Origin: Streptomyces antibioticus
GTDB lineage: Bacteria; Actinomycetota; Actinomycetes; Streptomycetales; Streptomycetaceae
Assembly (NCBI RefSeq): GCF_002019855.1
Contig: NZ_CM007717.1
Location: 1,430,452-1,494,451 of the forward strand
Direction: 5' to 3'
DNA: 64,000 nt
Shown here: positions 50,113 through 59,179 of the stretch, in pieces
Position numbering within the stretch: position 1 is the stretch's first letter
Layout of the letters: every line of letters starts with the position of its first letter
Notes under the pieces: generated by a model
What the model was told of the DNA's origin: nothing
What the model saw: the letters and a program-made list of their open reading frames with translations, nothing else
Databases searched by the model: none
Program-made: the position numbers and the translations under genes

Positions 50113-51711
50113 TTACGGCTTCGGCGTGGCGTGCGGGGCGCAGGTCACGTCCCGGGCGTCCAGCTTGCCGGTGAGCAGGTAGGCGTCGACCCGGTCGTTG
50201 ACACAGGGGTTGACCAGGCCGGTGACACCGTGCGAACCGGCGTCCTTCTCGGTGATCAGACGCGAGCCCTTGAAGCGCTTGTGCAGGGCGACGGCACCCT
50301 CGTACGGGGTCGCCGCGTCGTGCTCGGACTGCACGATGAGCACACCGGGCAGGCCCTTCTTCGTCTTCACGTCCACCGGGGTCTGCTGCTTGACCGGCCA
50401 GGTGGCGCAGGGCAGGTTCATCCAGGCGTTGGCCCAGGTCATGAACGGGTGGTCCTTGTGGAGCCGGGTGTTGTCCCGGTTCCAGGTCCGCCAACTGGTG
50501 GGCCACTTGGCGTCGGTGCACTCGACGGCCGTGTAGACGGCGTTGCCGTTCTCGGCGGAGGCGTTGCCCGCGAGGTCGCTCATGTCGGGCGCGGCCGCGT
50601 CGATCAGCGCCTGGGTGTCGCCGGCGACGTACTTGCTGAACACCGTCGCCACCGGGATCCACGAGGAGTCGTAGTACGGGGCGCTCTGGAAGAAGGAGAT
50701 CAGCTCGGCGGGGCCGACGACGCCGCCGAGGGGGCTCTTCTTCGCGGTCGCGCGCAGGTCCAGCCACTTGGCCTGGACGGCGGCGCGGGTGGTGCCGAGG
50801 TGGAAGGTCGCGTCATTGGCGGCGACCCAGTCCTGCCAGTCCTTCCAGCGGCCCTCGAAGGCGACGTCCTGGTCCAGGTTGGCCTGGTACCAGATCTTCT
50901 CGCGCGACGGGTTGACGACGCTGTCCACGACCATCCGGCGGACGTGGCCCGGGAACAGGGTGCCGTAGACCGCGCCGATGTAGGTGCCGTAGGAGACGCC
51001 CAGGTAGTTGAGCTTCTTCTCGCCGAGGGCGGCCCGGATGACGTCCAGGTCGCGCACGGTGTTCGGCGTGGTCATGTACGGCAGCATCTCGCCGCTGCGC
51101 TCGTAGCAGCCGTCGGCGTACTCGCGGGCCAGCTTGATCTGGGCGAGCTTGTCGGCCTCGGTGTCCGGCACCGGGTCGGCCTTGGGCGCCTTCACGAACT
51201 CCTGCGGGTCCATGCAGGAGATGGGCGCGGAGTGGCCGACGCCGCGCGGGTCGAAGCCCACGAAGTCGTACGCCTTGGCGGTCTTGGCCCACAGCGGGGC
51301 CTTGGTGGTGACCCGGCGCGGGAAGCGCAGACCCGAGCCGCCGGGGCCGCCGGGGTTGTAGATGAGGGCGCCCTGGCGCTCCTTCTTGGTGCCGGTGTTG
51401 CCGATGCGGTCCACGGCGATCTTGATCTGCTTGCCGTGGGGCCGGGCGTAGTCGAGCGGCACGGTGACATAGCCGCACTGGATCGGCTTCTCGAGTCCCC
51501 AGTCGGCGGGACAGTCCTGCCAGTCGATGCCCGCCTTGGCGGCGCGTTCCGCGGCGATGGCGGCGCCGCGCATCTCCCGGTCCTGGCCCGCACCGCCGCT
51601 GGTCGCGCTGGCGGTGGGTGCCACCACGGCACCGGCCATCAGGGTTGCGGCGACGAGTGCGCCTGCCGTCCCGAGCGCAGCGGTGCGCGCGTTCGGTCGT
51701 ATGTCCCTCAA
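50113..51711 (-). CDS. tap: secreted tripeptidyl aminopeptidase
   Basis: A 532-residue secreted serine hydrolase of the alpha/beta class. The N-terminus has Arg residues, then TAALGTAGALVAATLMAG and a cleavage region near ASATSGG. YNPGGPGGSG forms the oxyanion hole, GVSYGTYIGAVYG is the nucleophile elbow (Ser), QSEHDAATPYEGA holds the acid and DAGSHGV the catalytic His. It removes N-terminal tripeptides from proteins outside the cell. TTG at 51711 was chosen for the GGGGGAG seven bases upstream and the proper signal peptide; length is close to S. lividans Tap (about 537). Four Cys late in the protein suggest disulfides. Confidence 0.92.
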   Translation of the reverse strand: MRDIRPNARTAALGTAGALVAATLMAGAVVAPTASATSGGAGQDREMRGAAIAAERAAKAGIDWQDCPADWGLEKPIQCGYVTVPLDYARPHGKQIKIAVDRIGNTGTKKERQGALIYNPGGPGGSGLRFPRRVTTKAPLWAKTAKAYDFVGFDPRGVGHSAPISCMDPQEFVKAPKADPVPDTEADKLAQIKLAREYADGCYERSGEMLPYMTTPNTVRDLDVIRAALGEKKLNYLGVSYGTYIGAVYGTLFPGHVRRMVVDSVVNPSREKIWYQANLDQDVAFEGRWKDWQDWVAANDATFHLGTTRAAVQAKWLDLRATAKKSPLGGVVGPAELISFFQSAPYYDSSWIPVATVFSKYVAGDTQALIDAAAPDMSDLAGNASAENGNAVYTAVECTDAKWPTSWRTWNRDNTRLHKDHPFMTWANAWMNLPCATWPVKQQTPVDVKTKKGLPGVLIVQSEHDAATPYEGAVALHKRFKGSRLITEKDAGSHGVTGLVNPCVNDRVDAYLLTGKLDARDVTCAPHATPKP

Positions 51712-51849
51712 GTGGGATCTCCCCCTAGCTAGTGACGACACGTTAGGGGGATCCTTGCTGCTGTGAGGCGCCTGAGAACAGGTGTGGTTGACCTTCTTTG
51801 CCAATCCGATAACCGGATAGTGAAGTACCGCTCACCGAAAGTTGTCGGT

Positions 51850-52602
51850 TCAATCAAGGGTGGAGAGCGCCTCGTCGAGCACCCGCCGCAGCAGCCGCCC
51901 GTCCGGGGCGACGGCGCTCACCAGCGCGGCGGGCCCCGCCAGCGGCATCACGGCGGCGTGGGCGCCGAGCATCCGCGCGGCCACCGGACGCTCCGTGAAC
52001 TCCGGCCGTACGACGAGCAGTTGCCCCACCGCGCGGTGTCCCGCGAGCACGGCGGGGCCGTCCCAGCCGCCGGGCGCGCCGGGACCGCAGGACAGTTCCT
52101 GGTCGAGCACGGTCCTGCCCCCGATCCGCAGGACCAGCCGGCTGCCGAGCCGCCCCGGCTCCTCCCCCGCCCGCCCGAGCACCTGCTCCTCGCGCAGCAC
52201 CAGCCGGGCGCCTGGCGCGAGGTCGGCGCGCGTGGTGACGTACAGTTCGCTGCCCTTCGCGGAGATCAACGGCTCGGGCAGCCACCGCAGTTCACCGCCG
52301 TCGGCGACGCTGAGGCGGACCGCGTAGTGCGCCTCGTCCTTGAGCTGTCCCGGCAGGGCGATGGTGGCGGCGGCCGAGCCGACGCGCAGCCGGGCGCCGC
52401 CCTCCACCTCGGCCTCGACGGCGAAGCGGTCCCCGCCGAGCGGCCCGCTCATCGCCCCGACGAGCACGACCCGCGCCTCTTCGGCCGTGCCCCGGGTGCG
52501 CCGCGGCGCCAGCGGTCCCTCGCCGTCGAGGACGGGCAGGGCGGTGCCGCCCCGGCCGTCCGCGCACGCCCGGATCCGCGCGGTGGCGTGCACCCCGCTC
52601 AT
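51850..52602 (-). CDS. ureD: urease accessory protein UreD
   Basis: A 250-residue UreD/UreH-family chaperone. Beta-rich, with GDRFAVEAEVEGGARLRVGS and WDGPAVLAGHRAVGQLLVV typical of the family's repetitive beta structure. It forms a complex with UreF and UreG on apo-urease for nickel delivery. The gene is last in the operon; ATG at 52602 lies just after the ureG stop (52604). The ribosome binding site is weak, so translational coupling to ureG is likely. It is somewhat shorter than the usual 270 residues. Confidence 0.88.
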   Translation of the reverse strand: MSGVHATARIRACADGRGGTALPVLDGEGPLAPRRTRGTAEEARVVLVGAMSGPLGGDRFAVEAEVEGGARLRVGSAAATIALPGQLKDEAHYAVRLSVADGGELRWLPEPLISAKGSELYVTTRADLAPGARLVLREEQVLGRAGEEPGRLGSRLVLRIGGRTVLDQELSCGPGAPGGWDGPAVLAGHRAVGQLLVVRPEFTERPVAARMLGAHAAVMPLAGPAALVSAVAPDGRLLRRVLDEALSTLD

Positions 52603-52603
52603 C

Positions 52604-53287
<684 letters not shown>

Positions 53288-53322
53288 GGGGCGGCTCCTT
53301 GTAGGGGAAGGGGGCGGAGGGG

Positions 53323-53373
53323 TGCGGGCCCGCCAGGAGTTGGAAGTGGGCGGGGCTGCGGGCCCGCTAGGAG
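53323..53373. repeat. 17-bp direct repeat at the ureF-ureG junction
   Basis: TGCGGGCCCGCCAGGAG (53323-53339) and TGCGGGCCCGCTAGGAG (53357-53373) differ at one base and are offset by 34 bp. Both contain the palindrome GCGGGCCCGC. The second copy spans the ureF stop codon, so the 79-base spacer seems to have arisen by duplication of the ureF end. Confidence 0.75.
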
Positions 53374-54041
53374 GCGAACAGGCGTACCGGCCAGGCCGCG
53401 TGTGCCTCGGCGCCGATCTCCAGCAGCGGGGCGGACGCGGACGGCAGGGCGTCGGTGCCGTCGGAGCACACGGCGTGTCCCGCCGCCACGGCCCGGTCGA
53501 CCACCCGGTCCAGCTCCGGGGCCAGCCGGGCCAGGACGGCCGTCGCCTCGAACGGGTCGAGGCTGAGCAGCCGCACCACGGCCGTCGCCGGACCGCTCAC
53601 GCTCTCGTAGACCGCGCAGTACGCCGCGTCCGCCGGACCCAGCCCCGCCGCCCGCGCGGTCAGGCCGAGCACCACCGGCTGGTGGGCGCCCTTGGGGAAC
53701 GCGCGTACCAGGGCGTCGAGTTCGGGGCTCGGCCAGGTCGCGCGGGCGGCCCGCGCCAGTTGCCGCCCCAGCTTCCGCGCGGCCAGCCGCAGCGCGGGGG
53801 ACGGGGTGCGGGCGTCGGCCGCCGCGTCCAGCTTTGCCGGGTCGGCCCCGGCGGCGGCCGCCGCGGCGAGCGCCGCCGCCACCAGCCCGGCCGTGTGCAG
53901 CCGGCCCCGGCAGAACGCCTCCAGGCCGGCCGCGCCGGTGATCCGGCCGGCCTTGACGGCCTCCTCGGCCCCGCCGGAGTGCGCGTGCCCTCCGGCGGGG
54001 AACCGGCCGTCGGCCAGGACCAGAAGCGCGGCCCTCGTCAT
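53367..54041 (-). CDS. ureF: urease accessory protein UreF
   Basis: A 224-residue all-helical Ure[20 protein letters not shown] at the N-terminus (the usual FPxGGFxHSxG motif) and [18 protein letters not shown] in the middle match the family; the C-terminal [21 protein letters not shown] is the usual conserved helix. It acts with UreD and UreG as the activation complex for nickel loading. ATG at 54041 lies 33 bases after the ureC stop. Confidence 0.9.
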   Translation of the reverse strand: MTRAALLVLADGRFPAGGHAHSGGAEEAVKAGRITGAAGLEAFCRGRLHTAGLVAAALAAAAAAGADPAKLDAAADARTPSPALRLAARKLGRQLARAARATWPSPELDALVRAFPKGAHQPVVLGLTARAAGLGPADAAYCAVYESVSGPATAVVRLLSLDPFEATAVLARLAPELDRVVDRAVAAGHAVCSDGTDALPSASAPLLEIGAEAHAAWPVRLFAS

Positions 54042-54073
54042 ACCGGTGTCCTTCCGGGTGCTGTCAGAACGGT

Positions 54074-55795
54074 TCAGAACAGGAAGTAGCGCTGGGCCAT
54101 GGGCAGTTCGGCGGCCGGAGTCGCCTCGACCAGTTCGCCGTCGATGCGCACGGCGAAGCTGTCGGGGTCGATCTCGACCCGCGGCCGGGCGTCGTTCTCC
54201 CGCATGTCCGCCTTGGTCACCGCACGGGTCGACTCGATGGCGACGAACCGCTTGCCGAGCTGGAGGCGCTCGGGCAGCCCGTCCTCGACGGCGAGGGGCG
54301 CCACGAAGTTGACCGAGTTGGACGCGGGGGCCCGTCCGATCGCCCCGTACATCGGGCGCGGCAGGATCGGCTGAGGGGTCGGGATGGAGGCATTGGCATC
54401 ACCCATCTGGGCGTACGCGATCTGACCGCCCTTGAGGACGAGATGCGGTTTGACGCCGAAGAAGGCCGGCTCCCACAGCACGAGGTCGGCGAGCTTGCCG
54501 CTCTCGACGGAGCCGATCTCGCGGGCCAGGCCCTGGGCCAGCGCCGGGTTGATCGTGTATTTGGCGACATAGCGACGGACGCGGTGGTTGTCGGCGCGAC
54601 CGTCCCCCGGGAGCGGGCCGCGCCGCCCCTTCATGACGTGCGCCGTCTGCCAGGTCCGCAGGATCACCTCGCCGACCCGGCCCATGGCCTGGGAGTCGGA
54701 GGAGATGATCGAGATGGCGCCGAGGTCGTGGAGGATGTCCTCCGCGCCGATGGTGGAGGGCCGGATGCGGGACTCGGCGAAGGCCAGGTCCTCCGGGACC
54801 GCCGGATTGAGGTGGTGGCACACCATCAGCATGTCGAGGTGTTCCTCGGCGGTGTTGACGGTGTACGGGCGGGTCGGATTGGTCGAGCTGGGCAGCACAT
54901 GGGGCTGGGAGACGACGGTCATGATGTCCGGCGCGTGCCCGCCGCCCGCGCCCTCGGTGTGGTACGCGTGGATGCCGCGTCCGGCGATCGCGGCGAGCGT
55001 GTCGCCCACGAAACCGGCCTCGTTCAGGGTGTCCGTGTGGATGGCGACCTGGATGCCGGTGCGGTCGGCGACCGTGAGGGAGGCGTCGATGACGGCCGGG
55101 GTCGACCCCCAGTCCTCGTGCAGCTTCAGACCGAGCGCGCCGCCCCTGATCTGGGACAGCATCGCCTCCTGGGAGACGGTGTTGCCCTTGCCGAGGAAGC
55201 CGATGTTCAGCGGGTACTGCTCCATCGCCTCCAGCATCCGGGCGAGATGCCAGGGGCCGGGGGTGACGGTGGTGGCCTTGGAGCCCTCGGCGGGTCCGGT
55301 GCCGCCGCCGACCAGGGTGGTGACGCCGGAGGCGAGCGCCTCGTCGGCGATCTGCGGGCAGATGAAGTGCACGTGCGCGTCGACCGCGCCGGCCGTCAGG
55401 ATCCGTCCGTTGCCCGCGATGACCTCGGTCTCCGGGCCGAGGACCAGGTCCGGGTGGACGCCGTCCATGGTGTCGGGGTTGCCCGCCTTGCCGAGCGCGG
55501 TGATCCGCCCGTCGCGGATGCCGACGTCGGCCTTGACGACACCCCAGTGGTCGACGACCACCGCGCCGGTGATGACGGTGTCGGGGGTGCCCTCCGCGCG
55601 GGTGGCGCGGGCCTGGCCCATGGACTCCCGGATGACCTTGCCGCCGCCGAAGACGGCCTCGTCACCGGCGAGACCCGGACCGCCGGAACGATCCTCCTCG
55701 ATCTCGACCAGCAGATCGGTGTCGGCCAGCCGGATCCGGTCCCCGGTGGTCGGGCCGAACAGGTCGGCGTACGCGGCACGCGAGATCTCAGGCAT
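54074..55795 (-). CDS. ureC: urease subunit alpha
   Basis: A 573-residue catalytic subunit, the standard length. Nickel ligands are visible: [11 protein letters not shown] (two His), [11 protein letters not shown] (the Lys to be carbamylated and a His), [12 protein letters not shown], and the Asp in [13 protein letters not shown]; the flap motif is MVCHHLNP. It hydrolyses urea to ammonia and carbamate. ATG at 55795 overlaps the ureB end by eight bases. No residue needed for activity is missing. Confidence 0.97.
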   Translation of the reverse strand: MPEISRAAYADLFGPTTGDRIRLADTDLLVEIEEDRSGGPGLAGDEAVFGGGKVIRESMGQARATRAEGTPDTVITGAVVVDHWGVVKADVGIRDGRITALGKAGNPDTMDGVHPDLVLGPETEVIAGNGRILTAGAVDAHVHFICPQIADEALASGVTTLVGGGTGPAEGSKATTVTPGPWHLARMLEAMEQYPLNIGFLGKGNTVSQEAMLSQIRGGALGLKLHEDWGSTPAVIDASLTVADRTGIQVAIHTDTLNEAGFVGDTLAAIAGRGIHAYHTEGAGGGHAPDIMTVVSQPHVLPSSTNPTRPYTVNTAEEHLDMLMVCHHLNPAVPEDLAFAESRIRPSTIGAEDILHDLGAISIISSDSQAMGRVGEVILRTWQTAHVMKGRRGPLPGDGRADNHRVRRYVAKYTINPALAQGLAREIGSVESGKLADLVLWEPAFFGVKPHLVLKGGQIAYAQMGDANASIPTPQPILPRPMYGAIGRAPASNSVNFVAPLAVEDGLPERLQLGKRFVAIESTRAVTKADMRENDARPRVEIDPDSFAVRIDGELVEATPAAELPMAQRYFLF

Positions 55796-56099
55796 CGAGG
55801 GCACCTCCGGTCTCCCCACGCAGTCCGGGCACGACCCGGGCCCCGGCGAGCGGTACGAGTTCGACGTCGACGGGGATCCCGGGCTCGAAGCGGACGGCGG
55901 TGCCGGCGGCGACGTTCAGCCGTCTGCCGTGCGCGGCGGCGCGGTCGAACTCCAGTCCGGGGTTGGCCTCGGCGAAGTGGTAGTGGGAGCCGACCTGGAC
56001 GGGCCGGTCGGCGGCGTTGAGGACGGTGAGCCGGGTGACCTCGCGGCCCTCGTTGAAGACGATCGGGTCCTCGGCGAACAGGAACTCTCCGGGAATCAT
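55788..56099 (-). CDS. ureB: urease subunit beta
   Basis: A 103-residue beta subunit. [38 protein letters not shown] and [18 protein letters not shown] match the family. It packs against UreC in the trimeric urease. ATG at 56099 has GGGAGG upstream, and the gene end overlaps ureC by eight bases. Independent beta and gamma subunits are the usual bacterial arrangement. Confidence 0.95.
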   Translation of the reverse strand: MIPGEFLFAEDPIVFNEGREVTRLTVLNAADRPVQVGSHYHFAEANPGLEFDRAAAHGRRLNVAAGTAVRFEPGIPVDVELVPLAGARVVPGLRGETGGALDA

Positions 56100-56113
56100 C
56101 GCGGCCTCCCGGG

Positions 56114-56416
56114 TCAGACGATCGGGTCGTGGACGGTGACGAGTTTCGTCCCGTCGGGAAAGGTCGCCTCGACCTGGACGTCGTGGATCATCTCCGGGAT
56201 GCCCTCCATGACGTCGTCGCGGGTGAGCAGCTTGCGCCCGGAGGACATCAGCTCGGCGACGGTACGGCCGTCCCGGGCGCCCTCCAGGATGTGCGAGGTG
56301 ATCAGCGCGACGGCCTCGGGGTGGTTGAGCCGCAGCCCGCGCGCCCGGCGCTTCTCGGCGACGTCGGCCGCGACATGGATCAGCAGCCTCTCCTGCTCGT
56401 GCGGGGTCAGTTGCAC
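56114..56416 (-). CDS. ureA: urease subunit gamma
   Basis: A 100-residue gamma subunit. [40 protein letters not shown] and [20 protein letters not shown] are diagnostic. GTG at 56416 was chosen because the UreA N-terminus is M-Q-L-T-P-x-E and AGGTGG precedes it. First gene of the ureABCFGD operon; its promoter must lie in the 344-base gap upstream. Confidence 0.95.
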   Translation of the reverse strand: MQLTPHEQERLLIHVAADVAEKRRARGLRLNHPEAVALITSHILEGARDGRTVAELMSSGRKLLTRDDVMEGIPEMIHDVQVEATFPDGTKLVTVHDPIV

Positions 56417-56760
56417 GTCCCACCTCACTCCCTCGCTCCGGACCGTGCGGGGCCCGGCGACCGCGGCCACGAGGAAAACCCCTGGTGGCGTGGATGGGCA
56501 GGCTAGTTGGACCGCATTTCACCCACGTAAACCGAACGGATCTCCCCCACCCGTCGTCCCGGCCCCGCGCCGGGCCCCTGCCCCCGGACCCCCGACGGCA
56601 CCGACGGGCGGCCCCGTGGCCCCCCGCTCCGAGCCGCTCGACCGCACCCCGCCCGCCACGGCACCGGCGGTCCCCCGCCCACCGCCACGGACCGTATACG
56701 GCGCCGTGAGGCCCACAGGGCGGCCCACGAGCCCCGACGCCGGTCGGTGCCCCCCAAGAG
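56417..56760. other. 344-base intergenic region upstream of the urease operon
   Basis: No gene is supported here. The stretch lies before ureA and after the Phd-like antitoxin, both on the minus strand, so it should hold the urease promoter. One perfect 10-bp palindrome, CCGTATACGG (56693-56702), stands out and could be a binding site. The rest is C-rich sequence without family-like open frames. No nickel-regulator consensus was recognised. Confidence 0.6.
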
Positions 56761-57039
56761 CTACGAAGGGTTCGCGCGCCGGTGTTCGGCCGTGAGAGTG
56801 AAGCGTTCGTGTTCGCGGGGCAGGGGCGCGACCTCGTGGGCGGCGGAGAGCGCGGCGACCGCTCGCTCCTCCGCCGGCGCGTCCAGGGCGTCCAGGCGTT
56901 CCAGGTCGGCCGCGGAGACCAGGGCGATCAACGGCTTGCCGTGGCGGGTGACGACCACTCGTTCGCCGGCGTACACCACGCGGTTGATCAGGTCGGCGAG
57001 TTCAGCCCTGGCTTGTGTCACCGGAATCTCGTAGGCCAT
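56761..57039 (-). CDS. Phd/YefM-type antitoxin, without toxin partner
   Basis: A 92-residue protein with the Phd/YefM DNA-binding fold: [18 protein letters not shown], then [20 protein letters not shown]. The C-terminal third is acidic and Ala-rich, as expected for the disordered toxin-binding end. No RelE/Doc-like gene lies beside it; downstream is the urease spacer and upstream the divergent gene at 57116. It may be an orphan antitoxin used as a repressor. The palindrome at 56693-56702 lies just past its stop. Confidence 0.85.
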   Translation of the reverse strand: MAYEIPVTQARAELADLINRVVYAGERVVVTRHGKPLIALVSAADLERLDALDAPAEERAVAALSAAHEVAPLPREHERFTLTAEHRRANPS

Positions 57040-57115
57040 GGCCCCAGTCTAACGTGACGTACGTCCTGTACATTTTTTACGGACGCACCGTCACCGATGG
57101 AGGGGGGACGCCGGG

Positions 57116-57421
57116 ATGGTTCCCGAGCTGCCGCCGCTGCCCGCGCTGACCCGGGCCGAGGCCGAGCTGATCGACCGTTATCTCGACGTCGTCGACCAGC
57201 TCGGCCGGATCAACCCCGCGCACCACGGGGACACGTACCGCGGACTGCGGGCCGCCCAGGCGCTGGTGGCCCGCGCGGCCGAGCTGCGGGACGCGCTGAC
57301 GCTCATGCACCAGCGCGGCGAGAGCGAGATGCACGCGCCCACGCTCGCGCGGGCGCTGCGCGTCCTGGACGGGGAGCGCCGTACCGCGCGGGTCACGCTG
57401 CCGCCGCGCTCGGACAGTTGA
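57116..57421 (+). CDS. conserved hypothetical protein
   Basis: A 101-residue soluble helical protein (AELIDRYLDVVDQLGRINPA, LRAAQALVARAAELRDALTL) with a charged C-terminus. ATG at 57116 follows GGAGGGGGG. It diverges from the Phd-like antitoxin across a 76-base spacer, so it could share control, but its size and sequence do not match RelE or Doc toxins. I recall small unannotated homologues in other Streptomyces. Function unknown. Confidence 0.65.
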   Translation: MVPELPPLPALTRAEAELIDRYLDVVDQLGRINPAHHGDTYRGLRAAQALVARAAELRDALTLMHQRGESEMHAPTLARALRVLDGERRTARVTLPPRSDS

Positions 57422-57799
57422 CGGGGGACCGTACGGACCGGTCCGTCCGCGCCCCGGACGCGACGCGCGGGCGGGACACGAAACGCACCAGACGGGTTAC
57501 CCCCGTACGGCGTATTCGCACCTCCGGTCGAGAGCCCGTCGCACTTGCGCACGCGCCCCTCCCCGAGGGCGGAAGAGAGGGTTCCGGCGCAGGTCCGGGG
57601 CCCTTTGGCGCCCTTGACACCTGATACGGCATCAGGGTGTCCACCCGAACGGGTGAGTGGTGAGTAACCCCACAAATCCCCGATTCCATTGGGATTTTCG
57701 GACATCCGTGAGTCAAGATCCCTGTCTGACGACAAGCCCCCGCCACAAGCGGCGGGGCGGTCCGGGCGGACGCCGAGTCCTGCCGCCGCCCGGATGACC
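57422..57799. other. non-coding leader region before the riboswitch
   Basis: No gene is supported. The sequence holds an imperfect hairpin (GACACCTGAT pairing with ATCAGGGTGTC, 57616-57641), the palindrome ACCCGAACGGGT (57643-57654) and a CCCCGCC/GGCGGGG hairpin (57738-57757). It probably contains the promoter and 5' leader stems upstream of the aptamer. TTGACA at 57615-57620 resembles a -35 box, but no matching -10 was found. Confidence 0.5.
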
Positions 57800-57965
57800 G
57801 GTCGACAGGAGTGCATCGGCAGGAGTGGAGGACCCAAGCACGACGGGTCGCCGGGACGGTCACGCCATGACCGGGCCGAGCAGCCCTTGGGGTGAAGCCG
57901 CAACCGCGGCCGGGCAACTTCGCCAGCCCGAATCCGACAGGTCATCCTTCACAGGCGGCTGACGA
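57800..57965 (+). ncRNA. ydaO-yuaA c-di-AMP riboswitch
   Basis: The leader just before the NlpC/P60 gene matches the ydaO aptamer: GGAGGACCCAAGCA (57827-57840), CCCTTGGGGTGAAGCCGC (57883-57900), GGCCGGGCAACTTCGCC (57908-57924) and AGCCCGAATCCGACAGG (57925-57941), then TCATCCTTCACAGGCGGC. Known Streptomyces ydaO elements precede cell-wall hydrolase genes such as rpfA and NlpC/P60 genes and turn them off when c-di-AMP is high. The aptamer ends about ten bases before the start codon, so control is likely at the level of ribosome access or early transcription. Confidence 0.88.
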
Positions 57966-57975
57966 AGGGTTGCGC

Positions 57976-58449
57976 ATGACTGCGCTGAATCGTGTCCCGT
58001 CGCTCATGGCCCGGGCCGGCACGGCCTCGGCTTTCGCCATCGCCGCCGTCGGCGGTTCGATCGTGGTGCCGGGTGTCGCATCGGACGCCGCGGCCGCCAC
58101 ACCGGCGACGAAGGCGCTCCAGATCGCCGCGTCGAAGAAGGGTGCTCCCTACAAGTACGGCGCCACCGGGCCGAAGCGGTTCGACTGCTCCGGGCTGACG
58201 CAGTATTCGTACAAGAAGGCGGGCAAGAAGCTGCCGCGTACGGCCGCCCAGCAGTACAACAAGACGCGCCACATCTCGGCGTCCGGCCGCAAGGCCGGTG
58301 ACCTCGTGTTCTTCCACTCGGGGTCGAGCGTCTACCACGTGGGCATCTACGCGGGTAAGGGCAAGATCTGGCACTCCCCCAAGACGGGGGACGTGGTGAA
58401 GCTCCAGAAGATCTGGACCAAGAGCGTCTGGTACGGGCGGGTGCGCTGA
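57976..58449 (+). CDS. secreted NlpC/P60 cell-wall hydrolase
   Basis: A 157-residue exported endopeptidase. The signal peptide (hydrophobic core SAFAIAAVGGSIVVPGVA) ends near ASDAAAA. The NlpC/P60 domain fills the rest: KYGATGPKRFDCSGLTQYSY carries nucleophile Cys71, SVYHVGIYAGKGKIWHSPKT carries the catalytic His and the third polar residue. It is a minimal enzyme without binding repeats and probably cuts the peptidoglycan stem peptide. ATG at 57976 follows GAAGGG right after the c-di-AMP aptamer, tying wall turnover to that messenger. Confidence 0.9.
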   Translation: MTALNRVPSLMARAGTASAFAIAAVGGSIVVPGVASDAAAATPATKALQIAASKKGAPYKYGATGPKRFDCSGLTQYSYKKAGKKLPRTAAQQYNKTRHISASGRKAGDLVFFHSGSSVYHVGIYAGKGKIWHSPKTGDVVKLQKIWTKSVWYGRVR

Positions 58450-58483
58450 GTCGCGGGGTGGTGCCGGCGTCCCTGAGGCGCCG

Positions 58484-58966
58484 TCACCGCCCCGGGCTCT
58501 CGCCCTCCAGGGGGGCGGCCACCGCCACGCCCGCGACCGGCTCCGGCCGGATCTGCCACGGGAGGTGGACGGTGACCGTCTTGCCGCCCTCGCGCGTGGG
58601 GCGCACCCCGAGCTTTCCGCCGCACTCGGCGGTCAGCCAGCGAATGATCACCATGCCTCGGCCGTTGTCCTGCTGGACGGCGGCCGGCAGTCGTCTGGGG
58701 AAGCGCGGATGGCTGTCGGTGACCCCGATGCGCAGTTCCTCGTCACGCCCGAGCGCCAGGTCCACCGTGAAGGTGGGTGACTGGCCGAACGTGTGCTGTA
58801 CGGCGTTGGTGGCGAGTTCGGAGACGATGAGCCGGATGGTGTCGGCGGCCTCCGAGTCGGCCGGCAGGCCCCATTCCCCGAGGGTGTCGGCCACGAAGCC
58901 GCGGGCCGTGGAGACCGAGGCGGGATCGCTCGGCAGAGTGACGGATGCTTCCAGATGGTCTGCCAT
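58484..58966 (-). CDS. anti-sigma-type ATP-binding protein (HATPase_c_2)
   Basis: A 160-residue HATPase of the RsbW/SpoIIAB type. N-box LIVSELATNAVQHTFGQSP, G1 region GVTDSHPRFP, and NGRGMVIIRWLTAECG (G2). A short disordered tail (GVAVAAPLEGESPGR) follows. In Streptomyces such proteins sit next to XRE-DUF5753 regulators and DUF397 proteins. It is divergent from that regulator, sharing a spacer with an AT-rich palindrome. Confidence 0.88.
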   Translation of the reverse strand: MADHLEASVTLPSDPASVSTARGFVADTLGEWGLPADSEAADTIRLIVSELATNAVQHTFGQSPTFTVDLALGRDEELRIGVTDSHPRFPRRLPAAVQQDNGRGMVIIRWLTAECGGKLGVRPTREGGKTVTVHLPWQIRPEPVAGVAVAAPLEGESPGR

Positions 58967-59094
58967 GGCGACGTCGTCCCTTTCCCACGGGACCGGGGAC
59001 CCGACACGGTGCGGATGGTTCGAGTACGGTCCCGGACTGGTGCTTCGTCGCCAGACTGCCACCAGCGGACCGGTCACGGGGGCGATCCACCAAG

Positions 59095-59104
59095 ATATGC
59101 ATAT
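59095..59104. promoter_or_regulatory. AT-rich palindrome in the divergent spacer
   Basis: ATATGCATAT is a perfect 10-bp palindrome within AGATATGCATATATCT. It is strikingly AT-rich for this genome and lies between the HATPase gene (starting 58966, minus) and the XRE regulator (59180, plus). A promoter element or operator for the regulator is likely. Confidence 0.5.
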
Positions 59105-59179
59105 ATCTGTCGCCCGATGCGGTGAACTCTGCCGGGGCGGACCGTGCGGGGGCGTCCCGTGCGGAGTAAGGAGGAGCCC

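Noticed and set aside
50113..51804. Start of tap at 51804
   Set aside because: It would put about 31 non-signal-like residues before the signal peptide; the TTG at 51711 has a good ribosome binding site and gives the usual Tap length.
57116..57421. Calling the 101-residue protein a RelE-type toxin
   Set aside because: It is helical and acidic, without the RelE/ParE or Doc motifs; toxin identity would rest only on position.
57178..57945. 255-residue minus-strand frame over the riboswitch region
   Set aside because: No ribosome binding site or family resemblance; it covers the opposite-strand gene and the riboswitch.
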